Positions 24,472-32,867 are shown, numbered from the stretch's first letter. The stretch is 64,000 nucleotides of DNA from Sphaerisporangium viridialbum (GCF_049674955.1 NZ_CP187232.1:62001-126000); one strand, 5' to 3'. The notes: generated from the sequence alone by a model not told the origin. Made by a program: numbers and translations.

Positions 24472-24557
24472 GCATCCCGAGGTTCGGGCGTGGCACCCCG
24501 AGGGGGCGGCGCCCGGCTGGGGCGCACGCGGCGCCCGCCTGGGGAGTGATGGGGAGT

Positions 24558-24582
24558 GTGGGAGTCTCGGCGGGACTCCCAC
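24558..24582. terminator. Hairpin between asd and convergent peptidase gene
   Basis: GTGGGAGTC at 24558-24566 pairs perfectly with GACTCCCAC at 24574-24582 across a 7-nt loop. It sits in the 229-bp gap between the convergent asd and the secreted peptidase gene. The rest of the gap is very GC-rich and holds no gene I can support. Confidence 0.7.
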
Positions 24583-24700
24583 CGGCCATGCGCGCCGCCG
24601 CGGGGGTGCGCGCGCCTCGGGTCGAAGGCGCGTGTGCCGCCGCGAGCCGCGTGCTAGGTCGCGCACATGCCCCGCCGCCGGTGCGGGCGGGCCGTGCGGG

Positions 24701-25441
24701 TCACAGGAACATGATGTCCCAGTGGCTGGGCTCGTTGGCGTAGACCGTGTAGCCCTGCGGACGCCGTTCGTCGTACAGGCGGGCGCCGTCGCCGCGCACG
24801 CGCCCGACGCGCTTGTTCTTGATGAACCTGTCGACGCACCTGTTGTGCTCGACGTCGATCTTGTAGCCCGCTCCGTGGCTGTGGGCGCCAGGGGCGTGCC
24901 CCACCTCGGTTCCGCCTGTCACCATGACGTCGCAGCCGCTGCGCCGCTTGAGGTTGACCAGGCCCCACAGCGTGCCGAGCCGTACCGAGGCCAGCGACGT
25001 GCAGGAGTGCCGGTGCCGGTTGGCGCAGTGGCCCGATGACCTCCACCTCAGACCCGCGTGCTGGAGACGCCGCGCGGCCTGCGGGTGCTGGAGCCGTACG
25101 GCGCGGAAGAGCCGGTGCTGCTTCCACAGCACCGGGCTGACCATCCCGGCGGCGCGCCCGGCACGCGCCTGCCGGAGGGCGGCCTGCCGCAGCCTCCTGG
25201 CGTCGACCGCGCGGGGCGTGGCCGCCGTCGAGTAGGTCACGGCGCGGAGCCGCTGGGCGCGGGCGTCGGCCCGCTTGCGGGCCTCGTGGGGCATGGCCCC
25301 GTGCGCGGTCGTGCCCGAGCGGTTCGGAGTCGCCGCCGAGGCCGGTCCCGCGGAGGCAAGTGCCGTCACCGTGATCTGCACGGCGAGCAACGCGCAGGCA
25401 CCAAGCCATGCGGGCCCCCGAGTGCATGGATGCAAACCCAT
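24701..25441 (-). CDS. Secreted LAS/M15-like zinc peptidase
   Basis: This 246-residue exported protein starts at ATG 25441 behind AGAGGATC. A Sec signal peptide (PAWLGACALLAVQITVTALASAGPASA) is followed by a strongly basic, Arg/Ala-rich region (about 45-125) and a C-terminal domain. That domain has the LAS metallopeptidase pattern: SHGAGYKID (His-x6-Asp) and, near the end, NEPSHWDI (Glu-x2-His), as in VanX and D,D-carboxypeptidases. I infer a peptidoglycan or peptide hydrolase with the zinc held by those two His and the Asp. One cysteine pair (GHCANRHRHSC) precedes the domain. Family membership needs profile confirmation. Confidence 0.7.
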   Translation of the reverse strand: MGLHPCTRGPAWLGACALLAVQITVTALASAGPASAATPNRSGTTAHGAMPHEARKRADARAQRLRAVTYSTAATPRAVDARRLRQAALRQARAGRAAGMVSPVLWKQHRLFRAVRLQHPQAARRLQHAGLRWRSSGHCANRHRHSCTSLASVRLGTLWGLVNLKRRSGCDVMVTGGTEVGHAPGAHSHGAGYKIDVEHNRCVDRFIKNKRVGRVRGDGARLYDERRPQGYTVYANEPSHWDIMFL

Positions 25442-25594
25442 ATTGATCCTCTGTCGCAGGGCGCCCCTCCGCCAAGAGGATCTATCCCACCCTCGGAAAG
25501 TGCTGACTCCACTACTCTGCGTGTTTTTGCGGGAAAATGGCGGGCATGCTGTGCGTCTGTGACCTTGAAGGGCTACGGGTCGTACAGTGGCCAC

Positions 25595-26269
25595 GTGGTC
25601 GAATCGACGCCGAGAGCGCGTGGGGGAGAAAAGACCCGGGAGGTCATCGTCGAAACGGCCCTGCGCCTCTTCCGGGAGCGGGGGTACGAGGCGACGACCA
25701 TGCGGGCCATCGCGTCCCAGGCGGGCGTCTCGGTGGGGAACGCTTATTACTATTTTTCGTCGAAAGAGCAGTTAGTCCAGGCTTACTACGATCGGGCGCA
25801 GACCGAGCACGAGATCGCCTGCCGAGAGCTGCTCGCCACCGAGCGTAAGTTCGCCGCCCGGCTCAGCGGCGTGCTCCGCGCCTGGGTTCAGGTCTCCGAG
25901 CCGTACCACGGGTTCGCCGTGAAGTTCTTCAAGCACGCGTCCGAGCCCAGCAACCCGCTCAGCCCCTTCAGCGGGGAGTCGACGCCCGCCAGGGAGGCGG
26001 CGATCGGCATCTACCGGCAGGTCGTGGAGGGCTCGGCCGACCGCATCGACGCCGAACTGCGCGAGGAGCTGCCCGAGCTGCTGTGGCTGTCATCCATGGG
26101 GATGGTGCTGTTCTGGGTGCACGACACCTCGCCCGGCTGCGAGCGCACGTACCGGCTGATCGAGGTGATGGTGCCGCTCATCGACCGGCTGGTCGGCCTG
26201 TCGCACCTGCCGGGCCTGCGCGGGGTGACCAAGGACTTCATCACCGCGATGCGGGAGCTCAGGGCCTGA
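25595..26269 (+). CDS. TetR-family transcriptional regulator
   Basis: This is a 224-residue regulator. The helix-turn-helix is standard (REVIVETALRLFRERGYEATTMRAIASQAGVSVGNAYYYFSSKEQLVQAYY), followed by a long ligand-binding domain with WVQVSEPYHGFAVKFFKHASEP and LLWLSSMGMVLFWVHDTSPG. The GTG at 25595 has no ribosome site but lies 7 nt after a TACAGT -10-like element, so the mRNA may be leaderless. A GTG at 25559 is in frame. The gene is followed after 82 nt by an F420-type oxidoreductase gene, its possible target. Confidence 0.9.
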   Translation: MVESTPRARGGEKTREVIVETALRLFRERGYEATTMRAIASQAGVSVGNAYYYFSSKEQLVQAYYDRAQTEHEIACRELLATERKFAARLSGVLRAWVQVSEPYHGFAVKFFKHASEPSNPLSPFSGESTPAREAAIGIYRQVVEGSADRIDAELREELPELLWLSSMGMVLFWVHDTSPGCERTYRLIEVMVPLIDRLVGLSHLPGLRGVTKDFITAMRELRA

Positions 26270-26351
26270 CGGCGTCGCCGGCCGCATGGTCCACCGGAAC
26301 CCCCTACGCTCCATACCGTCCGGTTGGTATGGTCGGGGCAGGAGGTGGACA

Positions 26352-27311
26352 GTGAAGCGTTGGGGCATCACGATCCCGTTCTTCGATCTCACCATGGCCG
26401 AGTCCAAGGACCTGGTCGCCGAGCTGCCCGATCTCGGGTACACCGACGCCTGGTCCGCCGAGGTCGGCGGCACCGACGGCTTCGTCCCGCTGGCCCTGGC
26501 CGCCGACTGGGCCCCCGGGCTCCGCCTCGGCACCGCCATCATCCCGGTGTCGACCCGGGGCCCCGCCCTGCTCGCGATGTCGGCCGCGACGCTCGCCGAC
26601 CTCGCGCCCGAGCGGTTCGTCCTCGGCATCGGGGCGTCGTCCCCGGTCATCGTGGAGCGCTGGAACGCCGGCGAGTTCGTCAGGCCGTACGGCAGGACGC
26701 GCGACACCCTGCGCTTCCTCAGGAAGGCGCTCGCCGGGGAGAAGGTCACGGAGAAGTACGAGACCTTCGAGGTCAAGGGCTTCCGGCTGGAGCGCGCCCC
26801 CAAGGTGGCCCCGAAGATCGTGCTGGCCGCCCTCCGACCCCGCATGCTGCACCTGGCGGCCGAGGAGGCCGACGGCGCCATCACCAACTGGCTCTCGCCC
26901 GAGGACGTGCGCAAGGTGCGTGCCGAGGTGGGCCGGGAGACCGAGCTGATCGCCCGCCTGTTCGTGTGCGTCAGCGAGGACGCGGAGAAGGTCCGCGCGC
27001 TGGGCAGGAGGATGCTGGCCGCCTACCTCACCGTGCCGGTGTACGCGGCGTTCCACGACTGGCTCGGCCGGGGCGAGGTGCTCCGCCCGATGCGCGAGGC
27101 GTGGGCCGCGGGCGACCGCCAGGCGGCGCTCAAGGCCATCCCCGACGAGGTCGTGGACGAGCTGATCGTGCACGGTGACGCGGCGACGTGCCGGGCGCGG
27201 ATCCGGCAGTACGTCGACAACGGCCTGACGACCCCCGTGCTCGCACCGATCGCGGGCGCCGAGGTCCCTATCCCGCAGGCGGTGCGCGACCTGGCCCCGG
27301 TCGCACCCTGA
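26352..27311 (+). CDS. LLM-class F420-dependent oxidoreductase
   Basis: This is a 319-residue luciferase-like TIM-barrel enzyme. It starts at GTG 26352 behind GGAGGTGG. Family marks are the N-terminal WGITIPFFDLTMAESKDLVAELPDLGYTDAWSAEVGGTDGFVPLALAA, the LRLGTAIIPVSTRGPALLAMSAATLADLAPERFVLGIGASSP signature strand, and PKIVLAALRPRMLHLAAEEADGAITNWLSPEDV. In actinomycetes this subgroup normally uses reduced F420. The substrate is unknown. It follows a TetR gene, whose product may control it. Confidence 0.88.
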   Translation: MKRWGITIPFFDLTMAESKDLVAELPDLGYTDAWSAEVGGTDGFVPLALAADWAPGLRLGTAIIPVSTRGPALLAMSAATLADLAPERFVLGIGASSPVIVERWNAGEFVRPYGRTRDTLRFLRKALAGEKVTEKYETFEVKGFRLERAPKVAPKIVLAALRPRMLHLAAEEADGAITNWLSPEDVRKVRAEVGRETELIARLFVCVSEDAEKVRALGRRMLAAYLTVPVYAAFHDWLGRGEVLRPMREAWAAGDRQAALKAIPDEVVDELIVHGDAATCRARIRQYVDNGLTTPVLAPIAGAEVPIPQAVRDLAPVAP

Positions 27312-27438
27312 TGCCCCTACCAGGCAGGGAACTCCGGGCGGCGCGCCGGACGTTATCGAGGAGCACGGAAGGGTAGTGGCGCGGTCAAATGATCCGACCG
27401 TGCGCGCGTGATCGTGGGCACAGACGGAGGTGGCCATC

Positions 27439-27777
27439 ATGAGCAAGGCTGGACGCGCGACCGCGGCCTATCGCGCCTACCGGGAAGTGAGCCGGCCGGG
27501 CTCGCCGGGTCTGATGACCCGGATCAAGGCGCTGCCGAGGATGATCGGGGGCTCCCTCCGCGGGGAGTATCAGGACCTGGGCAAGAGCAAGCTGACCCTA
27601 ATGGGGCTCGGCATCCTCTACATCGTCTCGCCCATCGACCTGATCCCCGACTTCCTGCCGCTGATCGGCGTGACCGACGACTTCGGCGTGTTCCTGTGGC
27701 TGATGGCCTCTCTCCTCGGCGAGAGCGGCCGATACCTCGACTGGGAGCACAAGAAGGTACGCGGTGAAGTCCTGTAG
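27439..27777 (+). CDS. YkvA/DUF1232 membrane protein
   Basis: This is a 112-residue protein starting at ATG 27439 with GGAGG 8 nt upstream. The DUF1232 core is KSKLTLMGLGILYIVSPIDLIPDFLPLIGVTDDFGVFLWLM, with the diagnostic SPIDLIPDFLPLIG(x)DD and two short hydrophobic segments. The N-terminus is basic and probably cytosolic. DUF1232 proteins are membrane-associated and of unknown role. A terminator follows between convergent genes. Confidence 0.88.
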   Translation: MSKAGRATAAYRAYREVSRPGSPGLMTRIKALPRMIGGSLRGEYQDLGKSKLTLMGLGILYIVSPIDLIPDFLPLIGVTDDFGVFLWLMASLLGESGRYLDWEHKKVRGEVL

Positions 27778-27804
27778 TGCCGGCTGGAGCGCCGCGGCGC
27801 ACCG

Positions 27805-27840
27805 GGCCCCGGGATTGCGTGAAGGACCGTTCCCGGGGCC
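27805..27840. terminator. Hairpin between convergent YkvA and amidohydrolase genes
   Basis: GGCCCCGGGA at 27805-27814 pairs with TCCCGGGGCC at 27831-27840, a perfect 10-bp stem with a 16-nt loop. It lies in the 75-bp gap between two convergent stops and probably serves both. Confidence 0.75.
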
Positions 27841-27852
27841 GTACAGCGGGTT

Positions 27853-29049
27853 CTAGAGCTCTTCCCTGAGCAGCCAGGCGCGCGAGGGCAGGGGATGCCC
27901 GAACAGGCGTGCCGCGTTGCCGTACGCCACCCTGGCGATGTCGGCGGGCGGCAGGCTGCCTAGGTGGCGCGCCAGCGCCTGCTGCACGTCGGGCCAGGTG
28001 GACTCCGAGCGGGGATAGCCGCTTTCGAGCAGCACGTGCTCCAGCCCGACGGCCAGGCGCACGCCCGACAGGGCGTAGTCGTCCAGCGTGCCGAAGTAGA
28101 AGTTGCGGCGGAGCACCTCGCTGGGCTTGAGGCCGCCCTCCCACGTGGCCTCCCCGGCCACCGGGTGGTCGAGCGCGTAGTCGGCGCGGGAGGCCAGCAT
28201 GGGCAGCCACCCGACCCCGCCCTCGACGATGAGGATGCGCAGCTTCGGGAAGCGCAGCGGCACGCCCGACCAGAGCCAGTCGGCGCAGGCGAACATCGCG
28301 CTCGCCGGGATCATCGTGGTGATGGCCTCGATGGGGGTGTCGGGCGAGGGCACCGGCGACCACGACGAGGCGCCGGTGTGCAGGCACACGACCGTGCCGG
28401 TCTCCTCGCACGCGGCGAAGAAGGGATCCCAGTGGCCGGTGTGGATGGACGGCAGCCGCAGGCGGGTCGGGAACTCGGGGAACACCACGGCCTTGAAGCC
28501 GCGCGCGGCGTTGGCGCGGATCTCCTTGGCCGCGATCTCGGGATCGGGAAGCCAGGGGAGCTGGAGAGCGATGATGCGCTCGGGGTAGGTGCCGGCCCAG
28601 ACGTCGCAGTGCCAGTCGTTCCACGCCTGGGTGAGGGCCAGGCCGAGGTCCTGGTCGCGGGTCTTGGCGAAGGCCATGCCCGACTGCACCGCCAGCATGC
28701 CGGGGAAGCTCAGCGCCGCCCACACCCCCGCGATGTCCATGTCCTGGATGCGGGCCTCGATGTCGTGGCAGCCGGGCCTCATCTGCTCGAACCGCACCGG
28801 GTCGAGGGTCCACTGGTCGCGCGGCAGCCCGGCGCCGGCGTCGAGGCCGGCGCACGCGTAGGTGCCTCCGCCGTACCGCCACACCTGATGGCCCGCCTCG
28901 GTCTCGACGACCTTGGGCGCCAGATCGACGTACTTCTCGGGGAGCCGGTCGTCGAACAGATCCGGCGGCTCAATCAGGTGATCGTCGACGCTGATGATCA
29001 CATAATCTCGCCGCCTCGGCTCGGGGTCAGGGGGCAGCGATGTGTTCAC
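27853..29049 (-). CDS. Amidohydrolase-2 family metal-dependent hydrolase
   Basis: This is a 398-residue TIM-barrel enzyme of the ACMSD-like amidohydrolase group. The start motif is IISVDDHLIEPPDLF (VDDH in place of the usual HxH). Then come RIQDMDIAGVWAALSFPGMLA, a central KAVVFPEFPTRLRLPSIHTGHWDPFFAACEETGTVVCLHTGASS (HTG metal-site His) and VEGGVGWLPMLASRADYAL. These suggest hydrolysis or decarboxylation of an aromatic or acyl compound. GTG 29049 and GTG 29079 are both possible starts; neither has a ribosome site. It stands alone, with no pathway neighbours. Confidence 0.82.
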   Translation of the reverse strand: MNTSLPPDPEPRRRDYVIISVDDHLIEPPDLFDDRLPEKYVDLAPKVVETEAGHQVWRYGGGTYACAGLDAGAGLPRDQWTLDPVRFEQMRPGCHDIEARIQDMDIAGVWAALSFPGMLAVQSGMAFAKTRDQDLGLALTQAWNDWHCDVWAGTYPERIIALQLPWLPDPEIAAKEIRANAARGFKAVVFPEFPTRLRLPSIHTGHWDPFFAACEETGTVVCLHTGASSWSPVPSPDTPIEAITTMIPASAMFACADWLWSGVPLRFPKLRILIVEGGVGWLPMLASRADYALDHPVAGEATWEGGLKPSEVLRRNFYFGTLDDYALSGVRLAVGLEHVLLESGYPRSESTWPDVQQALARHLGSLPPADIARVAYGNAARLFGHPLPSRAWLLREEL

Positions 29050-29254
29050 AGGGAAAACCGTATGCCGCAGGAATAACACCAGACAAGCTGGCAGGTCTCC
29101 GGTTGGTATCCGTTCATCCGAGGAGCGGCACCCAACGTGCTTAAGGGGCTTACCAAATAAGGTGAAGCTCCTGACAAAGCATGCATCCCGCTCCGCTGTT
29201 CCAGGGTATCGGGCGACGAGACCATCGGGCTCCGGGCTCCTGGGCGACGGCTTC

Positions 29255-29331
29255 GCGGTCAGCGGCCGGGGACGGCCGCGCGGGCGCGGTCAGTGGCCGC
29301 GGGGGCGGTTCCGGGGGGCGGTCAGTGGCCG
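29255..29331. repeat. Three copies of a GCGGTCAGTGGCCG element
   Basis: Copies begin at 29255 (GCGGTCAGCGGCCG), 29286 and 29318 (both GCGGTCAGTGGCCG), a 31-32-bp period. The third copy includes the stop codon of the SURF1 gene, so the array probably grew out of that gene's end. The 270-bp gap holding it has no supported gene. Confidence 0.65.
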
Positions 29332-30119
29332 GGGGCGGGGACGACTCCGGCGTCGGCCGAGGATTCGCGCTCCGCTTTGAGATCGCGCGCCTCGCGGCGG
29401 ATCAACATGATCCACCCTCCGATGGCGATGCCGATGAACATCCACCACTGCACGCCGTACGCGAGGTTGAGCCCGCCGCCACCGCCGATGTCGGGGTCGG
29501 GGACCGGCTCGGGCGCGGTCGCGGCGCCCGGCCGCTGCTCGGTCAGCTCGACGTACCCGCCGAACAGCTTGTACGGCACGGTCTTGGCGAGGTCAGGGGT
29601 GTTGATCAGCAGCACCTGGCCGGGCGGGAGGCCGCTGCGGTTCGTGATGCCGGTGCTGTCCTCGGTCTCGGCCTGGCGTAGCCGCCCAGTGACACTTACC
29701 TCACCGGAGGGCGGAGGAGGGACCTCGGGCGGCGCGTCCGCGGTCGGCCCCATCTTGACCCAGCCCCTGTTGACGAGGGCGGCGGTGCCGTCGGCCGTGA
29801 CCAGCGGAGTGAGCACGTAGAAGCCGGGCCGGCTGTTCTGGGTGCGGCGCCGCACGAGCAGCTCGTGCGAGGGGTCGTAGCGGCCGGTCGTGGTGACGGA
29901 GCGGTACCTCACCGAGGCGGGCACGGCGGCTCCCGGGCCGTCGAGGCTGGTCAGCGGCACCGGCGCCGCCGCGAGGTTGCCCGTCGCGAGGCTGCTCGCG
30001 GAGGACCTCTGCTCGTAGCGCCCGAACTGCCATCTGCCCAGGAAGACGAACGAGGGGATGAGCACCAGGACCAGCACGTGGAGTGCCAGCCAGCGGGGCG
30101 TCAGGAGGAACCGGTACAC
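29322..30119 (-). CDS. SURF1-family protein
   Basis: This is a 265-residue membrane protein with the SURF1 plan: transmembrane helices near both ends (WLALHVLVLVLIPSFVFLGRWQ, about 10-31, and VQWWMFIGIAIGGWIMLI, about 223-240) and an extracytoplasmic domain between. Family motifs are GRWQFGRYEQR, YRSVTTTGRYDPSHELLVRRRTQNSRPGFYVLTPL, ALVNRGWV and YGVQWWMF. SURF1 proteins help assemble haem-copper cytochrome c oxidase. GTG 30119 follows AGGAG-free sequence. No oxidase genes are adjacent. Confidence 0.92.
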   Translation of the reverse strand: MYRFLLTPRWLALHVLVLVLIPSFVFLGRWQFGRYEQRSSASSLATGNLAAAPVPLTSLDGPGAAVPASVRYRSVTTTGRYDPSHELLVRRRTQNSRPGFYVLTPLVTADGTAALVNRGWVKMGPTADAPPEVPPPPSGEVSVTGRLRQAETEDSTGITNRSGLPPGQVLLINTPDLAKTVPYKLFGGYVELTEQRPGAATAPEPVPDPDIGGGGGLNLAYGVQWWMFIGIAIGGWIMLIRREARDLKAERESSADAGVVPAPGH

Positions 30120-30370
30120 GCTCTCAGCCTAGGCAAGCAGGTGAGCGGTCCGTGACTCGCCTGCGGCCCTTCGACCTCGGGTAACGAGAAGACCTGCTCC
30201 GGCGCCGCCGCCGGGGACCGCTTGGAGGGCACTGGCAAGCCGTGTGGTGAAGGTCCCGGCACCGGCTGATCATGATCTCGTGGAACCGCTCGCGGACGGC
30301 TGGGGCATGCCGTACGGTCGTTTGGATTCGTCTCCGGCACCTCGCTCTGGCCTTCGGGAGCCCTCTCCAC

Positions 30371-31021
30371 ATGACCGTGCCCACTATCGCGCTGCCGTCG
30401 CCCGCGCAGCATCCGGTGTTGCCCAGGATCCCCGTCCTGATCCGGCACGCGGTGCCGCGGGTGCTGGAGGGCATGATCCTTCCGGTGGCCGTGTTCTACG
30501 CCGGGCTGCTGGTCGCGGGCATCCACGGCGGCCTGCTGATGGCGGTGGCCTGGGTGTACGGAGGGGTCGCGCTGCGGCTGGTCAGGCGCAAGACGGTGCC
30601 GGGCACGGTCCTGCTCGCCATGCTGGCGATCACGGTGCGGGCGGTGCTCGCCCTGGTCACAGGGGACGTCGTGATCTACTTCCTGCAGCCGACCCTCGGG
30701 GTGTTCTGCGCGAGCCTGGCGTTCCTCGGCACGGCCGCCGCGCCGCGCCCGCTGATCGAGCGGGTCACGACCGATCTGGTGCCGCTGCCCGACCACCTGG
30801 TGCACCATCCCCGGATGCGCCGGTTCTTCGTGCACCTGTCGCTGCTGTGGGGCACCGTTCAGTTCGTCAACGGCTCGCTCAGCCTGTGGCTGCTGTTCAG
30901 CGAGTCCATCGAGACCTACCTGATCGTCAGGACGGCGGCGGTGGCCCTGCTCATGGTGCTGGCGGCCCTGGCCTCGCTGCTCGCCTTCAAGCGCGTCCTG
31001 CGGGCCGTACAGAGGCACTGA
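30371..31021 (+). CDS. VC0807-like multi-span membrane protein
   Basis: This is a 216-residue integral membrane protein with about six hydrophobic segments (EGMILPVAVFYAGLLVAGIHGG, LLMAVAWVYGGVALRLV, TVLLAMLAITVRAVLALVTG, FCASLAFLGTAA, QFVNGSLSLWLLFSES, TAAVALLMVLAALASLLAF). The layout matches proteins labelled VC0807 family in actinomycetes; no enzymatic role is known. ATG 30371 has GGGAG upstream. It diverges from SURF1 over 251 bp in which no other gene is seen. Confidence 0.72.
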   Translation: MTVPTIALPSPAQHPVLPRIPVLIRHAVPRVLEGMILPVAVFYAGLLVAGIHGGLLMAVAWVYGGVALRLVRRKTVPGTVLLAMLAITVRAVLALVTGDVVIYFLQPTLGVFCASLAFLGTAAAPRPLIERVTTDLVPLPDHLVHHPRMRRFFVHLSLLWGTVQFVNGSLSLWLLFSESIETYLIVRTAAVALLMVLAALASLLAFKRVLRAVQRH

Positions 31022-31030
31022 GGCCCCGGC

Positions 31031-31522
31031 CTACCCCGCGAGCCGCGCGCCCGGGCCCAGCCTCGGGGTGACCTGGCGGGGTGAGGGCACCTCGTGGCCC
31101 TCGTCGCAGATCAGGCGCACGTCGATGGGCGAGCCGCAGCCCCGGTGGGTGAGCACCACCGGCGGGCCGTCCGGGTCGGCCATGTAGTGATCGCCCCAGT
31201 GCATGAGGCTCACCATGATCGGATAGAGGTCGAGACCCTTCTGCGTCAGGCGGTACTCGTCACGCCTGCGGCGGCCGGGCTCGCGGTACGGAACCTTGCG
31301 TAGCAGGCCCTCCTCCACCAGCTTGGCCAGCCGGGCGCTGAGCACCTGCCGGGGCGCCCTGGTGCCGGCCTGCATGTCGGCGAACCTGCGCACCCCGTTG
31401 AAGGCCTCCCTCAGCACGAGGAAGGTCCACTTCTCGCCGAGGATCGCGAGCGTGCGCTCGATCGAGCAGTTCTCCACCCGGTAGGGGTTCGGCTCGCTCA
31501 TGAAGGCATCGTAGGCGCTCAT
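31031..31522 (-). CDS. HxlR-type winged-helix regulator
   Basis: This is a 163-residue regulator. It has the HxlR pattern: ENCSIERTLAILGEKWTFLVLREAFNGVRRFADMQ, then RAPRQVLSARLAKLVEEGLLRKVPYREPGRRRRDEYRLTQKGLDLYPIMVSLMHWGD. One cysteine (Cys near residue 19, in VENCSI) sits where redox- or electrophile-sensing members carry theirs. ATG 31522 has GGAGGG upstream. The C-terminal 30 residues include HRGCGSPIDVRLICDEG, a Cys pair suggesting a small zinc or redox site. It diverges from a GNAT gene across a near-perfect palindrome, its probable operator. Confidence 0.9.
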   Translation of the reverse strand: MSAYDAFMSEPNPYRVENCSIERTLAILGEKWTFLVLREAFNGVRRFADMQAGTRAPRQVLSARLAKLVEEGLLRKVPYREPGRRRRDEYRLTQKGLDLYPIMVSLMHWGDHYMADPDGPPVVLTHRGCGSPIDVRLICDEGHEVPSPRQVTPRLGPGARLAG

Positions 31523-31540
31523 TTTTCGTCCCTCCAACGC

Positions 31541-31569
31541 CACCTAAGTCTAGTTGACAGACTCAGGTG
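31541..31569. promoter_or_regulatory. Operator palindrome of the HxlR/GNAT divergent promoter
   Basis: CACCTAAGTCT at 31541-31551 and AGACTCAGGTG at 31559-31569 are 11-bp inverted arms with one mismatch and a 7-nt centre. A TTGACA -35-like box (31554-31559) lies across the right arm, facing the GNAT gene. A dimeric winged-helix repressor bound here would block both promoters. Confidence 0.65.
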
Positions 31570-31589
31570 TGCTGGGAAAGGCTGAGTCC

Positions 31590-32126
31590 ATGACACGAAC
31601 TCAGGTGGCGATCCCGCAGGTCTCCACCGACGCGGCGGTCCCGGCGGTCGAGATCCGGCCTGCCCGGATGGACGACGAGCAGAGGGTCAGGTCGTTCGTC
31701 GAGGACCTCTCCCTCAGGAGCCGGACGCTGCGCTTCTTCGCCGGGCTGACCCGGCCGAACCGCCGCCTGGTGAGCGCGCTGATCGCGACGGACGACCGCC
31801 GTGACGTCCTGCTGGCCGTGGACGGGGACGACCGGGTCATCGGCCACGCGATGAGCTTCAGGCGGGACGGCGCCACCGAGATCGCCGTGGTGGTCGCGGA
31901 CGAGTGGCAGGGCGTGGGACTCGGGTCGCGTCTCGTACGGGTGCTGCTGCGGCGGGCCGTGGCGCGAGGGGCGGTCTCGGTCGGGATGGACGTCATGGGA
32001 GAGAACCGCAAGGTCCTCTCGATGATCAAGCGCTGGTGGCCGGACGCCGAGATGCGCGTCGAATCCGGCACGGTCGAGGTTCTCGCACCGATCGGCGCGC
32101 TCTTGGGCAACCCGGACCGCCGCTGA
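31590..32126 (+). CDS. GNAT-family N-acetyltransferase
   Basis: This is a 178-residue acetyltransferase. The domain starts VEIRPARMDDEQRVRSFVEDLSLRSRTLRFF, with the acetyl-CoA loop in VVADEWQGVGLGSRLVRVLLRRAVARG. The end (MDVMGENRKVLSMIKRWWPDAEMRVESGTVEVLAPIG) resembles the acetyltransferase modules fused to CoA ligases that modify metabolic proteins, but no ligase or cyclic-AMP domain is present. ATG 31590 has GGGAAAGG upstream. It is divergent from, and probably controlled by, the HxlR regulator. Confidence 0.86.
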   Translation: MTRTQVAIPQVSTDAAVPAVEIRPARMDDEQRVRSFVEDLSLRSRTLRFFAGLTRPNRRLVSALIATDDRRDVLLAVDGDDRVIGHAMSFRRDGATEIAVVVADEWQGVGLGSRLVRVLLRRAVARGAVSVGMDVMGENRKVLSMIKRWWPDAEMRVESGTVEVLAPIGALLGNPDRR

Positions 32127-32212
32127 GATCACCTCTTTCGGAATGCGATTCGGGAATGTACGTGATCCGTTCGGTGGTGAAGGTCGTTAGGATGAATTGG
32201 CTCTGGAGTTTG

Positions 32213-32227
32213 CAGAATAACGTTCTG
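32213..32227. promoter_or_regulatory. Palindrome upstream of a TetR gene
   Basis: CAGAATAACGTTCTG has arms CAGAA/TTCTG around TAACG and contains AACGTT. It lies 20-34 bp before the TetR start at 32247, in an AT-rich stretch, as expected for a self-repressing TetR operator. Confidence 0.45.
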
Positions 32228-32246
32228 TTGGGTCACCATTGACAGT

Positions 32247-32837
32247 GTGAAGAGCGCGAAGAACGGGCGAGACGGCCGCACCAGGATCATCGAGGGCGCC
32301 CTGCGCCGCTTCAGCCAGGACGGGGTCTCCTCCACCACGCTCGCCAGCCTCCGCGAGGAGAGCGGGGTCAGCGTCGGCAGCTTCTACCACCACTTCGCGA
32401 GCAAGGAGCACGTGTTCGGGGTTCTCTACTCCGAGATCCAGAACATGTACCAGCAGACCTTCGTCGACGAGCTGTGCCGGCACGAGAGCGCGCAGGGCGG
32501 CATCGAGGCGATCGTGGCCATGCACATGGCCTGGTGCGGCGAGCATCCCGAGCGGGCGCGCATCCTGATCAGCGAACGCCCGCCCCGCCGCAACGAGCCC
32601 GGCGGTCCGGAGGTCGCGGAGTCCCGGAGGGCGTTCTTCCGCCAGGTGTCCGACTGGTGGCGCCCCCACATGAAGGACGGCATCCTGCGGCCCGTCCACC
32701 CCACCATGTGTTACGTCCTGTGGCTCGGGCCTGCGACGGAGATGTGCCGCCTGTGGTTCTCCGGCGCCCACCAGCCGACCGAAGAGGAGATCCAGGCGCT
32801 CTGCGAGGCCGCCTGGCACAGCCTCCGCCTCGCCTGA
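32247..32837 (+). CDS. TetR-family transcriptional regulator
   Basis: This is a 196-residue regulator with helix-turn-helix TRIIEGALRRFSQDGVSSTTLASLREESGVSVGSFYHHFASKEHVF. The ligand domain includes MHMAWCGEHPERARILISERPP, which resembles TetR members next to fatty-acid or aromatic catabolic genes. The GTG at 32247 is the only sensible start; its ribosome site is weak. The next gene, 30 nt downstream on the same strand, is a polysaccharide lyase, so the two could be cotranscribed, although TetR control of a lyase would be unusual. Confidence 0.9.
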   Translation: MKSAKNGRDGRTRIIEGALRRFSQDGVSSTTLASLREESGVSVGSFYHHFASKEHVFGVLYSEIQNMYQQTFVDELCRHESAQGGIEAIVAMHMAWCGEHPERARILISERPPRRNEPGGPEVAESRRAFFRQVSDWWRPHMKDGILRPVHPTMCYVLWLGPATEMCRLWFSGAHQPTEEEIQALCEAAWHSLRLA

Positions 32838-32867
32838 GGTCGCGCTGATCTTCGCGATAATGCACGC

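Noticed and set aside
23344..24666. A 440-codon minus-strand frame opposite asd
   Set aside because: The sense strand has every asd motif. The antisense product is low-complexity His/Arg/Gly.
24472..24700. Possible coding frames in the asd/peptidase gap
   Set aside because: Frames are short, Arg/Gly/Ala-rich and interrupted by the hairpin. The gap is better read as a terminator region.
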